Shown: positions 1-14,200, counted from the first letter of the stretch. The stretch is DNA of 64,000 nt from Baylisascaris procyonis (GCA_037389465.1 JAZARR010000044.1:1-64000); one strand, 5' to 3'. A program made the numbers and translations. The notes: generated from the letters alone by a model not told the origin.

Positions 1-3000
1 GATCAGACATGGTACTCTCTATAAGTCGTAAGGTTGCATTTGCACAAAAAAGAGAGGGAAATGCGAAAAATGTGTGTGGGTACTCGCTGTGCCGGAACAT
101 AAAATTGTTGGTATATAACAGTAGAAAAAGTATAGTAAGGCGGTCCACAATGGCTTTGCTTATCCGGCCGGCCTCGGATTACGATTTCTGAGCAATGTGT
201 TGCCCTAAGTCTGGGCCTACAGTGATGTTACAGTAATCGCAAGTCTCTTCTCCACTAATTTGACGTTAATATTATTGTGCTGACCAATTAACCACGCTTG
301 TTGTTATTTGTTAATGAATAAAAAGAACGTTCGCAATCAGAGTTGTTGACAGGCGACTTTATGAAAAGGTTTTATCTGTTCCTCTCCTATTTCCTTATCT
401 CTTGAAGTTACTAGAAATTTGAAAGAATTTTTTAAGCTTTTTCTCTTCCTTATGGAGAAAAAAAACAAGGTATACTCTTCCTTTGTTTATTTCAGTATCA
501 GTGAAATGTGTTTTGTTTCTCGTTTTTCTCATATAAAATCGAAATTTCCCATAATTTCCCAATTGATTAGGGTTTATGCCATAATCAATGACCAGTTGAT
601 AAGGTTAATACTGCTTCCGGTTTTTCCCTCCCCATCCCTACCGCTATCTTCGTTTGGAAAATATATTTACCCATCATAATTCAGTTTATCATCGTTGGTT
701 GTGATGGGTTTGGCAATGTATCAAAAATTTAAAGGAATTTAAAAGGACGATCAGATTTGTTGAAATGGTACACACTGAGCAGTGCTCTGTTGATGTTGGG
801 GCATTTTTATTATCATCGACAAGTTGAGTTCATCTTTTTAAAAAACAGGTTTCCAATATTTTAGGTTCGATTCTTGACATTTTATAATTCATTGAACTTT
901 TTCACGTGACTCTATCGAATCAGTGGAGCTATGAGTTAACGAAATTGAATTTTTGCCTCATTTGTTTGAAGAAAGCATCAAATAAGCCAATAGATGATCA
1001 TTGAAGAATGCAACCATACAAACGAGGGAGGTGTGACAAGGAGAAGAAAGGGAATAGAGAAGGAAAAACTTTCTGAGCTCTTCAGAAGCCGAATAGAGAT
1101 TTTGCTAAGAATTTATGCTAAAGTATTATGATTTTGCTAAGAATTTAAGTAGAAGGAAATCATTACAATCTGTACAACATTGTATATATATGCCTTTTCA
1201 TATGCTTGCATTGATATTGTTTGAATAACGGCTCGTTTGATTGGTTACGTTCATCTATTCATTTCTGTTTTTATTTAATGCTCAACGTTTATGATGTTAT
1301 CAATATTAAGCGATCATATTTTTTCGTATTTTCATTTGGCGCTTAAATTTATGTTTTTCAGTTGCGAACACAACTGAATATCTTCACAGTAGATTCATTC
1401 CTTCAATTTTGTTCACTACAAACAATTTTACGTTCTTTCAGCATAAAATAGAAACAACAAATGATCAGAGATTTTTTAAGTAAATAATAAAAAAATTCAA
1501 ATCAACATATCTATTGCTGGTTAATGAAGGCGATAGTAAAGTGGGTAATGAACGGACTGCATGGCTTCAAAGCACTACGCAACGCCTCTCACTGATAACC
1601 ACTATATGTCATCGATTCTATAGTTGCGACGTGCACTATACGCATTTGAAACTAATGCTATACTTCGTTATATACTGGTGTACCCACGTGTTCACTTCGT
1701 CTTTTATTTTATTATTATTTATTACTATTTTATTGTAATGTTTATTGATTGATTACTATATATGAAATTGATCTGATATATTATATTGCATTTGAAATGT
1801 ATTTTTCATAAACTCGAATCTATACATCGCATTATTATAACGTTGTTTATGCGTCCGTTTATCGATTGGTGCAATTTTAATCTGGGAACCACTGAAACTA
1901 GAGTGTCTAGCCACCAGATAACATCATACAAAAATGGACATCTCAGTTGATCCATCGATCTCGAAGAGAATTATATTCATTTGAAATTTATAATCCTAAA
2001 AATTTGCGAGCATTCTACCATCGATTGTTTTTTCACTTCACATCGATGAGTTGTGAGGATCGAATCTTTTATGAGGAATTTGTGCCAAGGATTGGCCAAT
2101 TAAAATATGCGTGCAAATTTTATTAATTACTTACTGGCAATTTGCGTAACTAGTTAGTCAGATGGGCGGAATTGCAGAAACTCATGTCGAGCCAGCCTGT
2201 TCATCTGTTTTCCAACCTTTTTTTTATTTTTCGCAATTTTTACACACTATTCTCAGTTGTTCTGACTGTCCATTTTCACTGCATTTCCTTCGACCATCAA
2301 AAGAAAGGCTTGTGCTTGTTAATTATCTGCGAGTATTTGCGCTTGCATATATGCGTGTGCGTGTATCTGCGTGACGCTGTCTTAACAGCACTTTTTGTTC
2401 TCTCAAGAAACTAAGAGTACGGTAGATTCGTCCCGGATCTAAGAAGTGTCCATATTAAATTCTTGCAGGACATACTTGGACACCGTTGGTTTTAAAGCCT
2501 CCACCTGCAAATCGCAATTTGCAAGTCTGATTTTGCTAGTGCACGTGAGTGCAAGCCATATGTCTCTCACTTTGAGTGAAAGAAAGCGTTTTTCACTTCG
2601 CTATTTTGTGGCAGTTATCTGATTTTATGATGGATTAGGTGTGCAAGCCTCTATCGTCATGCACAGTGTCAGCTTTTCCTTTCGTTGTGAAAATCAACCA
2701 TAGAGACGACTAATGTTGTTGGCTAATCTTTCCCTAGACGCATCGCTATAGAAAATTAGAAACTGCTTACCTGTTGTAGATTCAAAATCTCTTTCAACAA
2801 AAATGGAACTCTTGCCCTAAAAACGTTTTAGCATGGGGAGGTTGAATGCAGAAATACGTATTTAGGCTCCTCTCCAACAATTACCGCTACACTTCCTGAA
2901 GTCACATGCTTTGGCGCATCCCATGAATTTGTAGGTCTTCTGAGAATTTGTACCTGCGAAAGGGGTCTAAGAAAGTGAACAAAGTTAGACGACTCTGACG

Positions 3001-5370
3001 AAATTAGGTGATTCCGACTGCTATGAGACCCAAAATTCTAGCTCCAAACGTTGACTCCGCTAAGAAGAATTCAATCTTTCCGATTCCGAATGTAGAAAAT
3101 CTTCAACGCCAGATATCCCTGCAGCAATGAGCCGATTACTGAATTTCACTCGGGGACAACTATTCCGAAGTCACCCATCACTGGTCTTGAGTTTCTAATT
3201 TCCTTACATAAGTGCATGTGTGTGCACTTATGCATAGGTGTGTAATGGTTGCTGACTGCCTCGACTTTATCTCTTAGCTTATAAAGACAAGTGTGGAATG
3301 CGTTGGATTCTTAGGGGTTCAAAGAAGCGCTTTTCCTACCTGTAAATTTTTTTCCATGACTAGCCATGAGCTCACTGCAAGTTTTATTCGCATGATAATC
3401 ACAGCCAGTTAGTAACAATAAAAGCACTCTAGTATAATGCAAATATTGTTAAGCTGGTTTTTCGATGTGGCGTAGATGGTGATAAAAAGTAGCGCATTAA
3501 ATTGTACTTGAAAAAAACGTGCTTAAGAGAAGCTTGCTAATACCCAAACAACCAAATGCTAACCTACCTGTAATATTACGCTAACATTTCACCGTTAATA
3601 ATCGAATAGCGATAACATTACCGCAAGCTTGTGCATTTAGCAAAATGTTTTTTAACAGAACTAATAAGTAAAAGAAGTACAGTTATTTGTGATTATCGAA
3701 GCTTTAAGAGCTTTATGCTTCTGTCTTAAATATCGAAACACTTTCCTTTACAAGCCTGTATATGAATGATTTAATTTTTTTCTTTTGAACTGACAAATAC
3801 TGAAGAGTAAACGCTAAGTGGATTATTGTAACCGTGAGCGAGTAGGTTTATAAGATGGAAGACAGGTTCTCTTAGCCTTACTCTTAGAATCTTAGCTCGT
3901 TCTTCTGAATCTCCATCTATACTCAATTCTATCATGTTCATGTCAATTTCTATGTTTTTGTTTTGCTTTGTAAATGAACAAATGTGTATACTAGCATATA
4001 TCTCTTATTCCTTCATCAACAGAATAATGGCAAAAAATAACAAAAAGATGTGTTAAGGGGAGGATGAGAAATAAATTAGAGCAAAACAAGCTGCACTAAC
4101 ACAAAAAACCTTGCAACAATTAAATTAGTTCAGATGTAAATAGGGTTAGATCGGTTGAGATGCATCTGCCACAATATAAAACAATAGGGTTATAAAAGGA
4201 TTGCATAAAGCGATAGAGCTGGAAACGATCAAATCTTGATAGTTTCCATATGTCCATCCATATGTTGGGAAATTGTCACTTTCGACACCAATTTTAATGA
4301 TTACAGTGAAATTTATAGATTAGGTAGAAATGACTACTGAGGAAATAATGTTTTCGACTAGCATGATACGAGGAAAGGACTCTTGGTCGTCCTTGGGTTA
4401 CCTCATCGGAGGAAGCGAAATGTCGGAGAGAGGACCCAGACGACGAAGTTTAATCTCTGATGGGAACCTCATCGGAGAGCTGGCAGACTACACCGCACTA
4501 AATTAATCAATATCCAACTATAGCTAAAGCTTATAGTGAACGAGTCTAAACGAAAGGGAGTGCGTTGCGATAACATACGCCCGTGTTGACCCAACGAAAT
4601 GATAACGAACACAACGAGAAACGAGAGCCAAATCCTAAAGGTTATTGAGGATCTCGGGAATAGCCCTCCTCATCTGTTGATGCCTGAAATTCGGATCTTC
4701 GATGCCGAGTTGGGTCTCACGAAGCGATCGGGCTAAGTAATGAGTGCTTCGAAGTTTGTTTGTTTGCAACTGTCAAGAAGTATCCACCACACTGTTTTCA
4801 TTTCTTTGTTTGCGCTGTTGGGGGGAAGGAGAGGGGGAGAGGAGATTTTCATTTATTTCTGGAACCATGATATAAATAAGGACATTTGCGACTACAGATC
4901 ATAAAGATCTCCACGGTGCCTATGGCACTGACCTTTGATGGCCATTCAAATTTTCGTCATAATTGGAGATCCTTTGCACAAGAATCGCCAGTGAAGATTT
5001 TACCGGAAAGCATTCCCAGCAATCCAGATTTCATGATGAGTTTTTTCACTTGCTAAATCCAGATGCCAGATTGGACGAAGAAATTCTCAAACGTATTTGG
5101 ATTCTTTTCTGAGTTTGTTGTGTGATTGCTCTCAAATGCGTTCAGATCACCGTTAAATTTTACCTCTCAGGGTTTGTATGCATGGGGGATACCGGAAATC
5201 ATATTTCTAATTCAGGAACCAAGAAGGGTCAAAAGAGATGCTTCCTATTGTGGAATCGAAACCGAAAGTGCTCAGATGCAAGGGTGTTGGACCCTGTTTT
5301 TCCCTCCAACTCTTGATTTGTCCCCGAAGGATTCGCAAATTCCTTTTTTTCGACGTTCGACCAGATGCTG
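1..5370. other. gene-poor flank, no supported exons
   Basis: AT-rich sequence in which all open frames are short and none resembles a protein I know. Two blocks of more even base composition, about 2820-3200 and 4370-4760, look like decayed inserted sequence: they are interrupted by stops in all frames. The second contains the phrase ACCTCATCGGAG twice, near 4400 and 4466. A local 21-base duplication lies at 1096-1147. No tRNA, rRNA or splice-consistent exon chain was seen. Confidence 0.5.
1096..1147 (+). repeat. short direct duplication
   Basis: The phrase GATTTTGCTAAGAATTTA occurs twice with about 15 bases between, the intervening sequence itself repeating GCTAA. This is visible directly. 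It looks like a recent small tandem duplication and has no evident function. Confidence 0.7.
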
Positions 5371-5665
5371 TGTAATCTGGCAACGAGACGAGAGGTTGAG
5401 GTTTTTATTAAGCCTCAATAAAATCAACAATAGTAAGCTGGAGGGGAGGCACGGGGGACGTCGCTCCGACAGCACGCTGGCGCAAATGGTGCCACATCCG
5501 CGCCAGCGATCACCAGGAACCCTCACTCCCGAGACACTTCCCAGTCGAGACTGGGCACTGTCGCGGTTCGAACCGACTCTCGAAAGGACGACATCTCACC
5601 TGGAAAGCTAGAGGCACACAGATTCCTGTAAGCAAATACGCTCTCCCTTTATACGCCCAGATCCT
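5371..5665 (-). mobile_element. LTR (R/U5 and TATA part), BEL/Pao-like
   Basis: Read on the minus strand, this block has a TATA box (TATAAAGGGAG, plus 5648-5658 area), a long R-like region, a polyadenylation signal AATAAAAACCTCAACC (plus about 5397-5412) and an end in ACA near 5371, followed by CATCTGGTCG. The same order of signals with clear base identity occurs at 54149-54721: both have AAAGGG(G)AG.GCG..TTGCTT.CAG just after the TATA box, AATAAAAAC near the end, and CTGGT beyond it. The two are related but diverged LTRs. No internal region is recognisable on either side, so this is probably a solo or truncated LTR. The upstream U3 boundary is not clear and may extend beyond 5665. Confidence 0.6.
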
Positions 5666-7439
5666 TGCCTCAGCTCATTTGTAGATAGTTTGCTCTATCT
5701 TATGGTCATAGGTTCTCCGTTGTGCCCGAAGGCAGTTGATCTATAATTTATTGATTGCAGTTGCACAGATCCATTGGCGTCGTTGGTTTTGGGAAGTGAA
5801 AGGAATGATAAGGAATCCATAAAGTTCAACGAGAGACAAAGGATTTTTTCGCTGGATATCTCAAAACCCGTTAAAGGCGATAAATACTTTCCTTTCATTT
5901 TCTAAGATTTGAGACGTGCCTACGTCGTTGCTCACGTTGCCATCGAACTTTTCGCCTAGGTGTATGCAACCATGAAGATTTTGATGATCATATGCTGGCG
6001 GGCCAGTTCAAGGATTGGGATGTTTGCTCGGTTGGGTTTTAATAGTATTTTTATCCCTGTTAGATTTTTATTTTGAATGTTAGCGAAAGTGGTAGTGCTA
6101 ATGTTTTTTTCTTTCACTGAGAATTATTTGTCAAGTTGGCATCTATGGATCACTATTTCATGTGGATTGATTCCCAACTCGTTCTGTTGTTGATGTGGAC
6201 GTTAGCACAGAAGTAACTATTATTAAGAAATTATCATTAAGCTAATTGTAAAGAAAATTGCCAACACTCTTTCCTTTTTTTTGCGTCTCATCTCGGCAAA
6301 ATTCTTCGAGCAAGGGAAATTTTTGTGCAACACAAGTGTATATTGTACAGATAGTAGAATTGCAAGGTTTTTTTTTAATTTCTCATTTTCTAACAATGCG
6401 AAATGCAAATACATTTGTATATATATGTGCAGATAAATAAATGTGAATATGAAAAATTTGTGTAAAAGGAAATAAGTAAAAAAGAAGTGAAAACAAATGT
6501 AGAAATATTCATTTATTTATTTGTATATTTACTTTGTTTATTTACCTGTTTATTTATATATCGTTCGATTTCACGTTATCTGGAATTAAATCTATACTAT
6601 AAGAGTCGTTATCGCGATTTTTTATAATGGAGGGAAAGAAAGTGGAATGAGCGAAAATTTTTATTCCATGTTATGCTATAAGAGTGGCATTGTTGTGATG
6701 AATTCAAGAGCGTGTTTAATATTGATTTCAGAATTGCCATTCAGCGCCTTCTGAAGATGTTCGATATGCATCTCATCAATACGATTGCATGGATTCCTAT
6801 AAAATCATTTTGCAATTCGTTTTTGTAAACGAGGAGCCAAAAAATATCACTTCACAATGCAAAAACCCTCGATCTTTGTGCAATATTTTGCAAATTCAAT
6901 AACTAAGCCACGCTCTATCAATTCATAGTATACGTTATAAGAATTTTTGAGAATAAATATAATCTATTATATGCGTTGTTTATATAAATCAACCATAATT
7001 AATAGCAACTTTCATATTTGCAAAATAGTAATGCAATGTAACCTCGCTAATATGATGTCATGCAATGATATCAAAGCTATTTCCTCCATCGTTTCCTTTT
7101 TTTTTTTTTAATGTGTTTGCTGTTTATTTGCTTCTTCTACAGTGACACTGCATTCCATTCAATCTAACGCTACTTTTTCTATTGTCATGCTGCATTCCAC
7201 ATGAGCTAATTATTCGTTTCGTATCGACAGTTTGTGCATAATACATTCTCTCAAAAACGACATCGTAATATATCGGTGTTGATAAATGAAAAGAATAAAG
7301 AATTATAAAAATTTACAACTATCTTTTAAAATTTATTTTGTTTTTCAAATATTTGCATCATCACAATGAAAATTACTCATTATAATTTAGACAAATGCAA
7401 TCAGAGATTTGCACTAATTCATCAAAAAGAGCGTATATT
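5666..7439. other. AT-rich intergenic stretch
   Basis: No exon, RNA gene or ordered repeat could be supported. The sequence is AT-rich with runs of T and A; one T run lies near 7098. It may include the remaining U3 part of the LTR to its left. Confidence 0.45.
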
Positions 7440-7850
7440 TTAGGGTGACTCTTCTATTTTTAGTTTCAGTGCTTTTATGTTTACACTCAACTTTTTTATC
7501 TTCATTCATAGCGTTTTTTATTCTTACACTCTTTTTTTTTTAATCTAGACTCAACTATTTTTTTTGTCCTCACTCTCTATGCTTTTATCTTCACTATCAA
7601 TGTTTCATTTTCATTCTCTATCATCGCTACCAATCACTCTTAATATTTTTTATTTTCACTTTCAATTTTTTCATCTTCATTCCTTTACATTCTGTAATCT
7701 TTATTTTTAATGTTTTTCTCTCCACATTCTCAGCGTTTTTTGTTTGCACCCTAAATGTTTTATCTTCACTCTCTTTGTTTTCTATCTTCACTATCAATCA
7801 GTATTAATGTTTTTTTATCTTCAGTCGCTATTTTTTCATCAAAATGAAAT
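7440..7850 (+). repeat. degenerate pyrimidine-rich minisatellite
   Basis: About 400 bases built from variants of a roughly 20-base unit close to TTTTATCTTCACTCTCAATG. Examples are TTTTATCTTCACTATCAATG near 7585, TTTTATCTTCACTCTCTTTG near 7760 and TTTCTATCTTCACTATCAATC near 7780. The plus strand is strongly pyrimidine-biased throughout. Copies differ by substitutions and small indels, so it is an old array. It directly abuts the pol-like fragment at 7949. Confidence 0.65.
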
Positions 7851-7948
7851 TGCTCGAAGGGGTCTGTGTTGTACTAAAGGCGAGCACCTTTTCAGTTTTG
7901 TTTAAAGTGAGATTACTTGAAATAGAAATAGGTTGCTGATTAGAAACA

Positions 7949-8278
7949 TTGGAGATTATTTCATCAACAAAAAGTTCGTTGAGCTGGTTGGCCGACAATT
8001 TTGTAACACTACGCAATGGGATTTCGGAAGTTCAAAGAACAAGGTGTGTCATCCACATGCGAATACCTCTGGAATTATTTTCAACAGGTTCAGACTGCAG
8101 TGCCTCAATACCAATTTCTCGAAGATCCCTTGCTATAGCTTTCATCCTGCGGTATCTACGAATAAAGAGCCGTCGCATTCCTTTGGAAAACCAATTCCCC
8201 TACTTCCCACTTGTAACGTGTGCCTCCCAGTCAAGCTCATGCAGCTATCTATTTCGTTGTTTTATTCACATGTTCTAA
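7949..8278 (+). pseudogene. decayed BEL/Pao-like pol fragment (tether between RNase H and integrase)
   Basis: One frame stays open here and its order of phrases resembles the BEL/Pao pol region linking RNase H to integrase. A stretch NFVTLRNGISEVQ corresponds to the usual F-V-x-N-R-x-x-E-I phrase. Then GSDCSASIPIS sits where most family members have an asparagine-proline-alanine-aspartate and serine-arginine-glycine phrase. Next comes LAIAFILRYLRI, where the family has a hydrophobic stretch ending in L-R-F/Y-I. The match is by remembered pattern only and the conserved residues are partly lost. No complete RT, protease or integrase core lies nearby, so it would be a fossil. It could also be a chance open frame. 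Confidence 0.35.
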
Positions 8279-11200
8279 TCTCTTATTTTAGCTGCACCAA
8301 GAATGAAATGACCTCAGTAGCTTTTTAACAATGGTTCTGAAATATGATTTATGATGGAAGGGTCCCGCTTCATCACACTTCAACTATCAAAAACACTGCT
8401 AAGGATCGTTTTTTGGGCACTGCGTTTTGGCGATTTTCTATTGACCAAGAAAAAAATTTTTGCCCTGAAGTTCACAGTTTAGAAATTTTACCCACTGCTC
8501 ATTCATCACCTTTCAAAAAACTACTCAGTCTGCTTCTCTGGCATATCGCTATCAAGTTATGAGAGGCGTCGACTGGAGCAACAATCGCATGCGAACTTTT
8601 ATTCGAGTGCGCAATTGTGCGGTTCGCAATGGAGAGGTGTCTGCGCATTACTGCGATATGAAGCGTATGATCGATTTACTTCAAAATCAGTTTGCATGTT
8701 ACATTTCATACATAATATTTTCCTTAATTGAAAATATTACAACAAGTTAATCACAGAATGATCATTTCGCTCACATTCATAAATATTATCGTAAACCTTT
8801 TTATAAAAAGATAAGCTGCACTCTCATTTTCATAACTGCTTTGTGCCTTCATAACTCTGCTTTCATGCAGTTGTTTAATTATGCAAATTTATTGACACAC
8901 AAGCTTTGTTTCAAATTTGTACTCTGTGTGTGAAGTGAGGTTTCTTATATTGGACGAAGGTATAAAAGATGTTTCGAGAGTAGTTTTGCATCTCCCCGAA
9001 ATTTCAACAAGAGCGCCAGAAATCTTTTGGACCTCTCCATTCCCCTCCCTCTCGCGGCTTCATATAGTCCAAAAATTCGGCTTCGAATTTTTATTGATCC
9101 CGGCTCCCTATATCCCGAGTTTCGAAGTTTTCAAACATCAAAATAGCCGGCATTTTGCTTGGGTTTTTACTTTTCGGTAGTTCCAAAATTCCAAGTTAGT
9201 CCACTTCTGCAGTAGAAATATTTAGTCGGAAATTTTTAGAATAAATTGCTGTAAATTTTGCAAAGAACACAAAAGAAATGGAAACTAATACTCTCGGTTA
9301 TGTCAATGTAGCGAAAAGCGATCCTTGAAACTTTTGAACGGGCTCCAATGATGAGCAAGGGAGTAAAGGGTTTGTCGTGAACTCTAAGCAACACTTCGCT
9401 GCTGTTTCTAAGGGACATAACGCCAGTGCCAAACATGGTTGACGACTCGAAAAGCTAGGCAGGAAGCAATGCTGATGAGGCGCACCCAAGACAATTTCAT
9501 TGCTAAAAGTATGAAAGAATTTTTGGGCGAAAACGCAACACAATGTCTACAGTGTGGATTATGTTAACACCTGATGTGTGAAGGACACAGTACGTTGTGC
9601 TTATAAATGCTTCCTGGTCCTACCCATCGTTCCTAATTTGAGCTCTCCAATTTCGGAACCGCAAATCCGAGGTTGCTGTTATTTTCGGTGTCCCGAATGT
9701 TCACATTATTGCAAACGTATCGTAAAATCGTTGCTAACATGCGGCCGAAGACGCACATTCATTGTTTGCACTGGTGGATGTTCCATTCGGGTTTACTATG
9801 CGTGATTTTCGGCAGACATGGTCACCCCAACCCCCCTCCTCCGCGACCTTAGCACATGACAGAAGAATCTCTTGCATCACTGTTTTAAATAAAATATGTG
9901 AGCGGTTAATTTCAAGCTCATTGAAGGAGGTTGAAATGAAATGTTCTATTTCAGCCATATTATCCTGAAAAAGTAAGGTGACATCGAGATACCGCATGAC
10001 GTTGATTTTATTTGTAATCATCGGGAAATTCAGTTAATTTTATTCGTATTCGCCAGTAAACTGTTGACTTGAAATTAAAGAGTGTCCAAGGGAAAATTTA
10101 TAAGTCATCGAGTCAAGAAGTTTTTGAGTTTATCCGATTTTTAAGTTGTCGCTTTTATTAGTAATAACACAGAAATGCGTCTCTGAAAGTGTAACCGTTG
10201 TATTCGATCTTCATATTTGAATATGGCGCCTGAATTTGCGAATTTTCCGCATCATTCTTCAAGTTATGCAACCAGCCAGTTTCTTTTGTAAAGGAGTTAG
10301 AAAGCTGAAAACTTTCTACACTTTTGTTTGGCGCCGTCGATTAGCAATAGAGGCATAACACTTTCGATCGTTTGAACGGCCAAAAGTACTGCCGAGAGAA
10401 GCTTATTTAAGTGACGAAAAGTTCATCTCGTACATCTGTATTTGACGCTTTTCTATCTCCTTTCATATACATATGATTGTATGCATCATAATTTCTGCCC
10501 TTATCGTGGATCGATTATGTAAAGTAATTATTAACGCATTCGGTCCTAATGCTATTATTCTACTTCCTCTCTGGAACATCCTTCTCTTCATAAACCGAAG
10601 TGTTCTTCTTTCCTGTATGTCAGACAAATTCCGATAGAAGCTCTTTGAGAGAACCTACACAAGGAAGGTGAGAAGGTACAAGGAGATGGGGCAAGGAGAT
10701 CGGTTTAGGAGGGGAGGGAAAGGGGTTTGCACAGATTATGCCTAAATGGGCGTGTTTAAGCAAAAATTCAGTGTGTTCGATGTCCCAGCGCCTTTTTTTC
10801 TCGTCGGTTCCTTCCCTCTCTCTGTCTAACAATCGGCAAGTGTAAAATTATGGCCGTTTATGCATTGCAGACGGAATGCTGCCATCGATGCGCAACCAGT
10901 TTATGTGTGTGTCGCGCTTCGTGGCGCTTCTTCTTCTTTTGTTCTCGTTCGTTCTCGGGAATTCCCCCCGCCCCATTCACCTATTTTTGGGACCCTCTCA
11001 ATTGTAGCTATGTTATTTGCCAGTAGAGCTCTAATCCCACTCCTCTTTCCACCTCCTTCCTATCAATTTTTTAAATCCAATTTCGTGTTTAGTTTTGGTT
11101 TTTCATTATATCTCAATAGCCACCAAGTTCATAATTAGCTTCGGTTTATGTAAATGAACCCACAACCTAACTATAGTTGCACAATCAACATCAGTAGGTT

Positions 11201-14200
11201 ATTCGTTTAACTATACGCTGGATCTTTCTCGCTCGTGAGCCTACTTTACTGGTTATTGTATTGCGTGGCAGTTACGGTAGAGTGTGTTGGCTACTGTACA
11301 GTGTTTTTGTTAGTGTATTATTAAGCAAATTTCGATTGCTGTGTCATATAAGTTAAGACCTACTATTTTTATATCTCTTGACTTGATCAGCTTGAATGAG
11401 ATAGGTTGTTTGAAGCTTGAATACGTTATCAAGCACTGTCAATGTTTTCTGCCACGTTTATTCCATTAACGTTCTTTTAAATGTGCCTCGTTTAGTCTGC
11501 CTCTACTCGAATACGTACTGTTTCTATGTTTCTAGTGCATGCCTTACTTGATTTTTAAAGCATATTAATTCGATTCACTTCACGCGCCATGATAGGAAGT
11601 GCTAACATCGTAATGTTTATTCAATCAGCGTCAAGTTTTTTGTATTGAATAAATGCATTAAACGAATTACGATGTGTTTAAAATTCCTAACTGTGCATGC
11701 TCATTTATACGACATTGTGCATACATTTGCAACCAGCCGGTTTCCGATTGCTTCTCATTACATTCTTCTGCCTATAGCTATTACTATTATATAGCTGATT
11801 GCATTGCCCTTTGTTTTCCTTTTTCTCTTAGCTATTGTTTTCATTTTTTTACTACTTGAATTTTTGTTTCTTAGCTCACGACTTTGTCCTTATGTTTAAT
11901 TTTTTGTTGTTACTGAGCAGCTTCTCGTGATCGCTAATTTTTCTCTCACCTCTTGATTTGAATCTGATTCTTGATGTTTGCTTCAGCTTCTAGTTTTGTG
12001 ATAGGTTATGATTATTGCCTAATTCCTTGATCTTGCCAAAATCCCTCGTTTCTATTCTGACTCTTGGTTTCGTTTCAGTTTTGAATTTTGTTACAATTTT
12101 TTCCAATCTTTGATGTTGTCTTGATCGTTGATTTTGCTCTAAGTGCTTTACCTACTTTTTTGATTTTTGTTCTACGTCTAGATCGACATCAAATCACAAA
12201 TCGGTAACATCCGTATGTAGCAATTGTTTATTTAAATGGGGATGATGAAGTAACGCTATGAAAATGCTTCCACATATTAAAGTCCCTTATATTACAATGT
12301 GGAAGTTGACCTTTCGCATTCGTCTTCCTTGATTTCTTTTATTGCGCTTTTGCACGTTTACAATTCTCATCGAGATGTTTTTCTTGCAGACGCCTTTAAT
12401 GGGTGAATGTGAATCGATTTGTACACATTGTCCGATACCTGAATGACTACACCGATAAGTGGCGCAACTACATTCTAGAAGGCTACAGTTCGACGCCGTT
12501 CTCGAATTGCGATTACAGTCAATGATTACTTGAAAAGCAGACCAATCTCTTCCATCCTTTCCTCTCCCTTTCCACCTCGCCCTTCCTTCTTATGTTATGT
12601 TTCTGTTTTCAGTTTGTTAGCTTTTCCCTCATTATGGAACGCGCTTTTAATGGCAGAAATTGACGTTGTGAATATTTTCTAACCCTCATAAATACCCTTG
12701 AACGTAACTTGCTAACTTATGTTATTTCGAGTCCTTTTTTTGTCGCAGAGGAGAATTGGTCCGTCTTGGAATCAGTTTTCACTTAAAATTCAAGCTAAAG
12801 GAGAAGCTTGAATATTGTCTTAACCAGAGGGACTCTAAATTCCAAATGCTTCTCATTTCTGTTACTATAAAATTTTCCATGTTTTATTCAAACTTTCTAC
12901 TGAAGCTTCTTTATGTTCTTTTCTGATATGTTGCGGGTAGCCTGTTCCTCGACTTGTTGCCTTCGTCCCCAAACCAGATTTTCCTCCAATGTGCTATCTT
13001 CTCTTCAGTATTCGCCGTTCGAAATTCTGACCAGGGTCCGTTCTCTTCTGTTCACCTGTTTCTCAACGGAATCCCCCCAAAAGATCGTTTTTTCATCATA
13101 TCATTGTCCATCACATCAGTTAAAGTTCACCTCAACAGGTTTCTTCAGTCACTCTCATCCTCCCTTCTTTGACAATCTTCTTCCTTTATCAGCGCGCTTT
13201 TTTCCATTTAGTAGAAAACGTTGTGCACTGATATCCTTCTCTAAAATTACGCAGTGAAAATCCCACTAAAGAGTTTATATCAGAAGCGGTTGCAGTATTC
13301 TCATATTCTCATATGGCGGAAACTGCCTTTGACCATTATGGACATAAAATAAGCGGGGAAGCAAGTTAGAGGAGATGGCACGTCACTGGAGTTTACATTC
13401 GGTCCACCCGATCGACTAGTTCATTAGTTGATATTAATAGAACATCTAGAATAAAGCGCTCATACGCTAAATGATTCGACTGTTCGTATAAATCTTCCAA
13501 AAAAGACTCCTTCTTAAGACTCGACTGCCTGCAAAATACGTGTGCACATCTGTATGGAAGATGATGGCTCCGCTTGAAGGGTAGCATAGCTATGTTCCCT
13601 TATTTATGCACTAATGTGGACATTTTACTTAGCATATTTGTAGCGATTCAAGGTTTCTCCACTTAAAGTGCCAGACAAGTAAATAGACATACACATTCAT
13701 GATGCCCATAAACGCGACTTTGCTATCCGTACCTTTGAAAATGTAATTTTGCGAAATCTTGAAAAACCTTTAAAAAATTTCGTTCGTTTGGCGTTATTTG
13801 AAAATAAACTCTGATGTTAAATAAGGGGCGAAATATTATCACTCAATTTAAAAATCATCGCGCATCTTGTAGGGATTGCTGCTTGTTTTTCATTCCGTAT
13901 ATACTGTAGCCGTACATATTTTTATGCATAAATCGTCGATTTTCTTCGTTCTCATCCCAGTAGGAGGAGTAGCGTATTCATTTGTGAATGAACGAAGAGT
14001 CGTTATCGACCCAGATTCTAGCAATGATTTAACTTTTATCATTGATTGCTTATCAGTATGGGCGTTTGTCTCGTTGGTTATCGCCGAATGTTGACTGATA
14101 GCCTCTATTCTTGTCATTCGTATGATCTTTGAGGTGATCTATGATTTCTGGATGACAGCGTTCCTAGATGGATGCGCTCACCTAAAATATTTTCAAAAAG

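Noticed and set aside
5126..5611. 161-codon plus-strand gene
   Set aside because: It runs antisense through the LTR block at 5371-5665 and into its 3' flank; no motif is present and the minus strand has the structured signals.
9734..10021. Reverse-transcriptase-like minus frame (VMRYLDVTLLFQDN)
   Set aside because: One phrase recalls the R-Y-x-D-D box of reverse transcriptases, but the double Asp is missing and nothing else in the frame fits.
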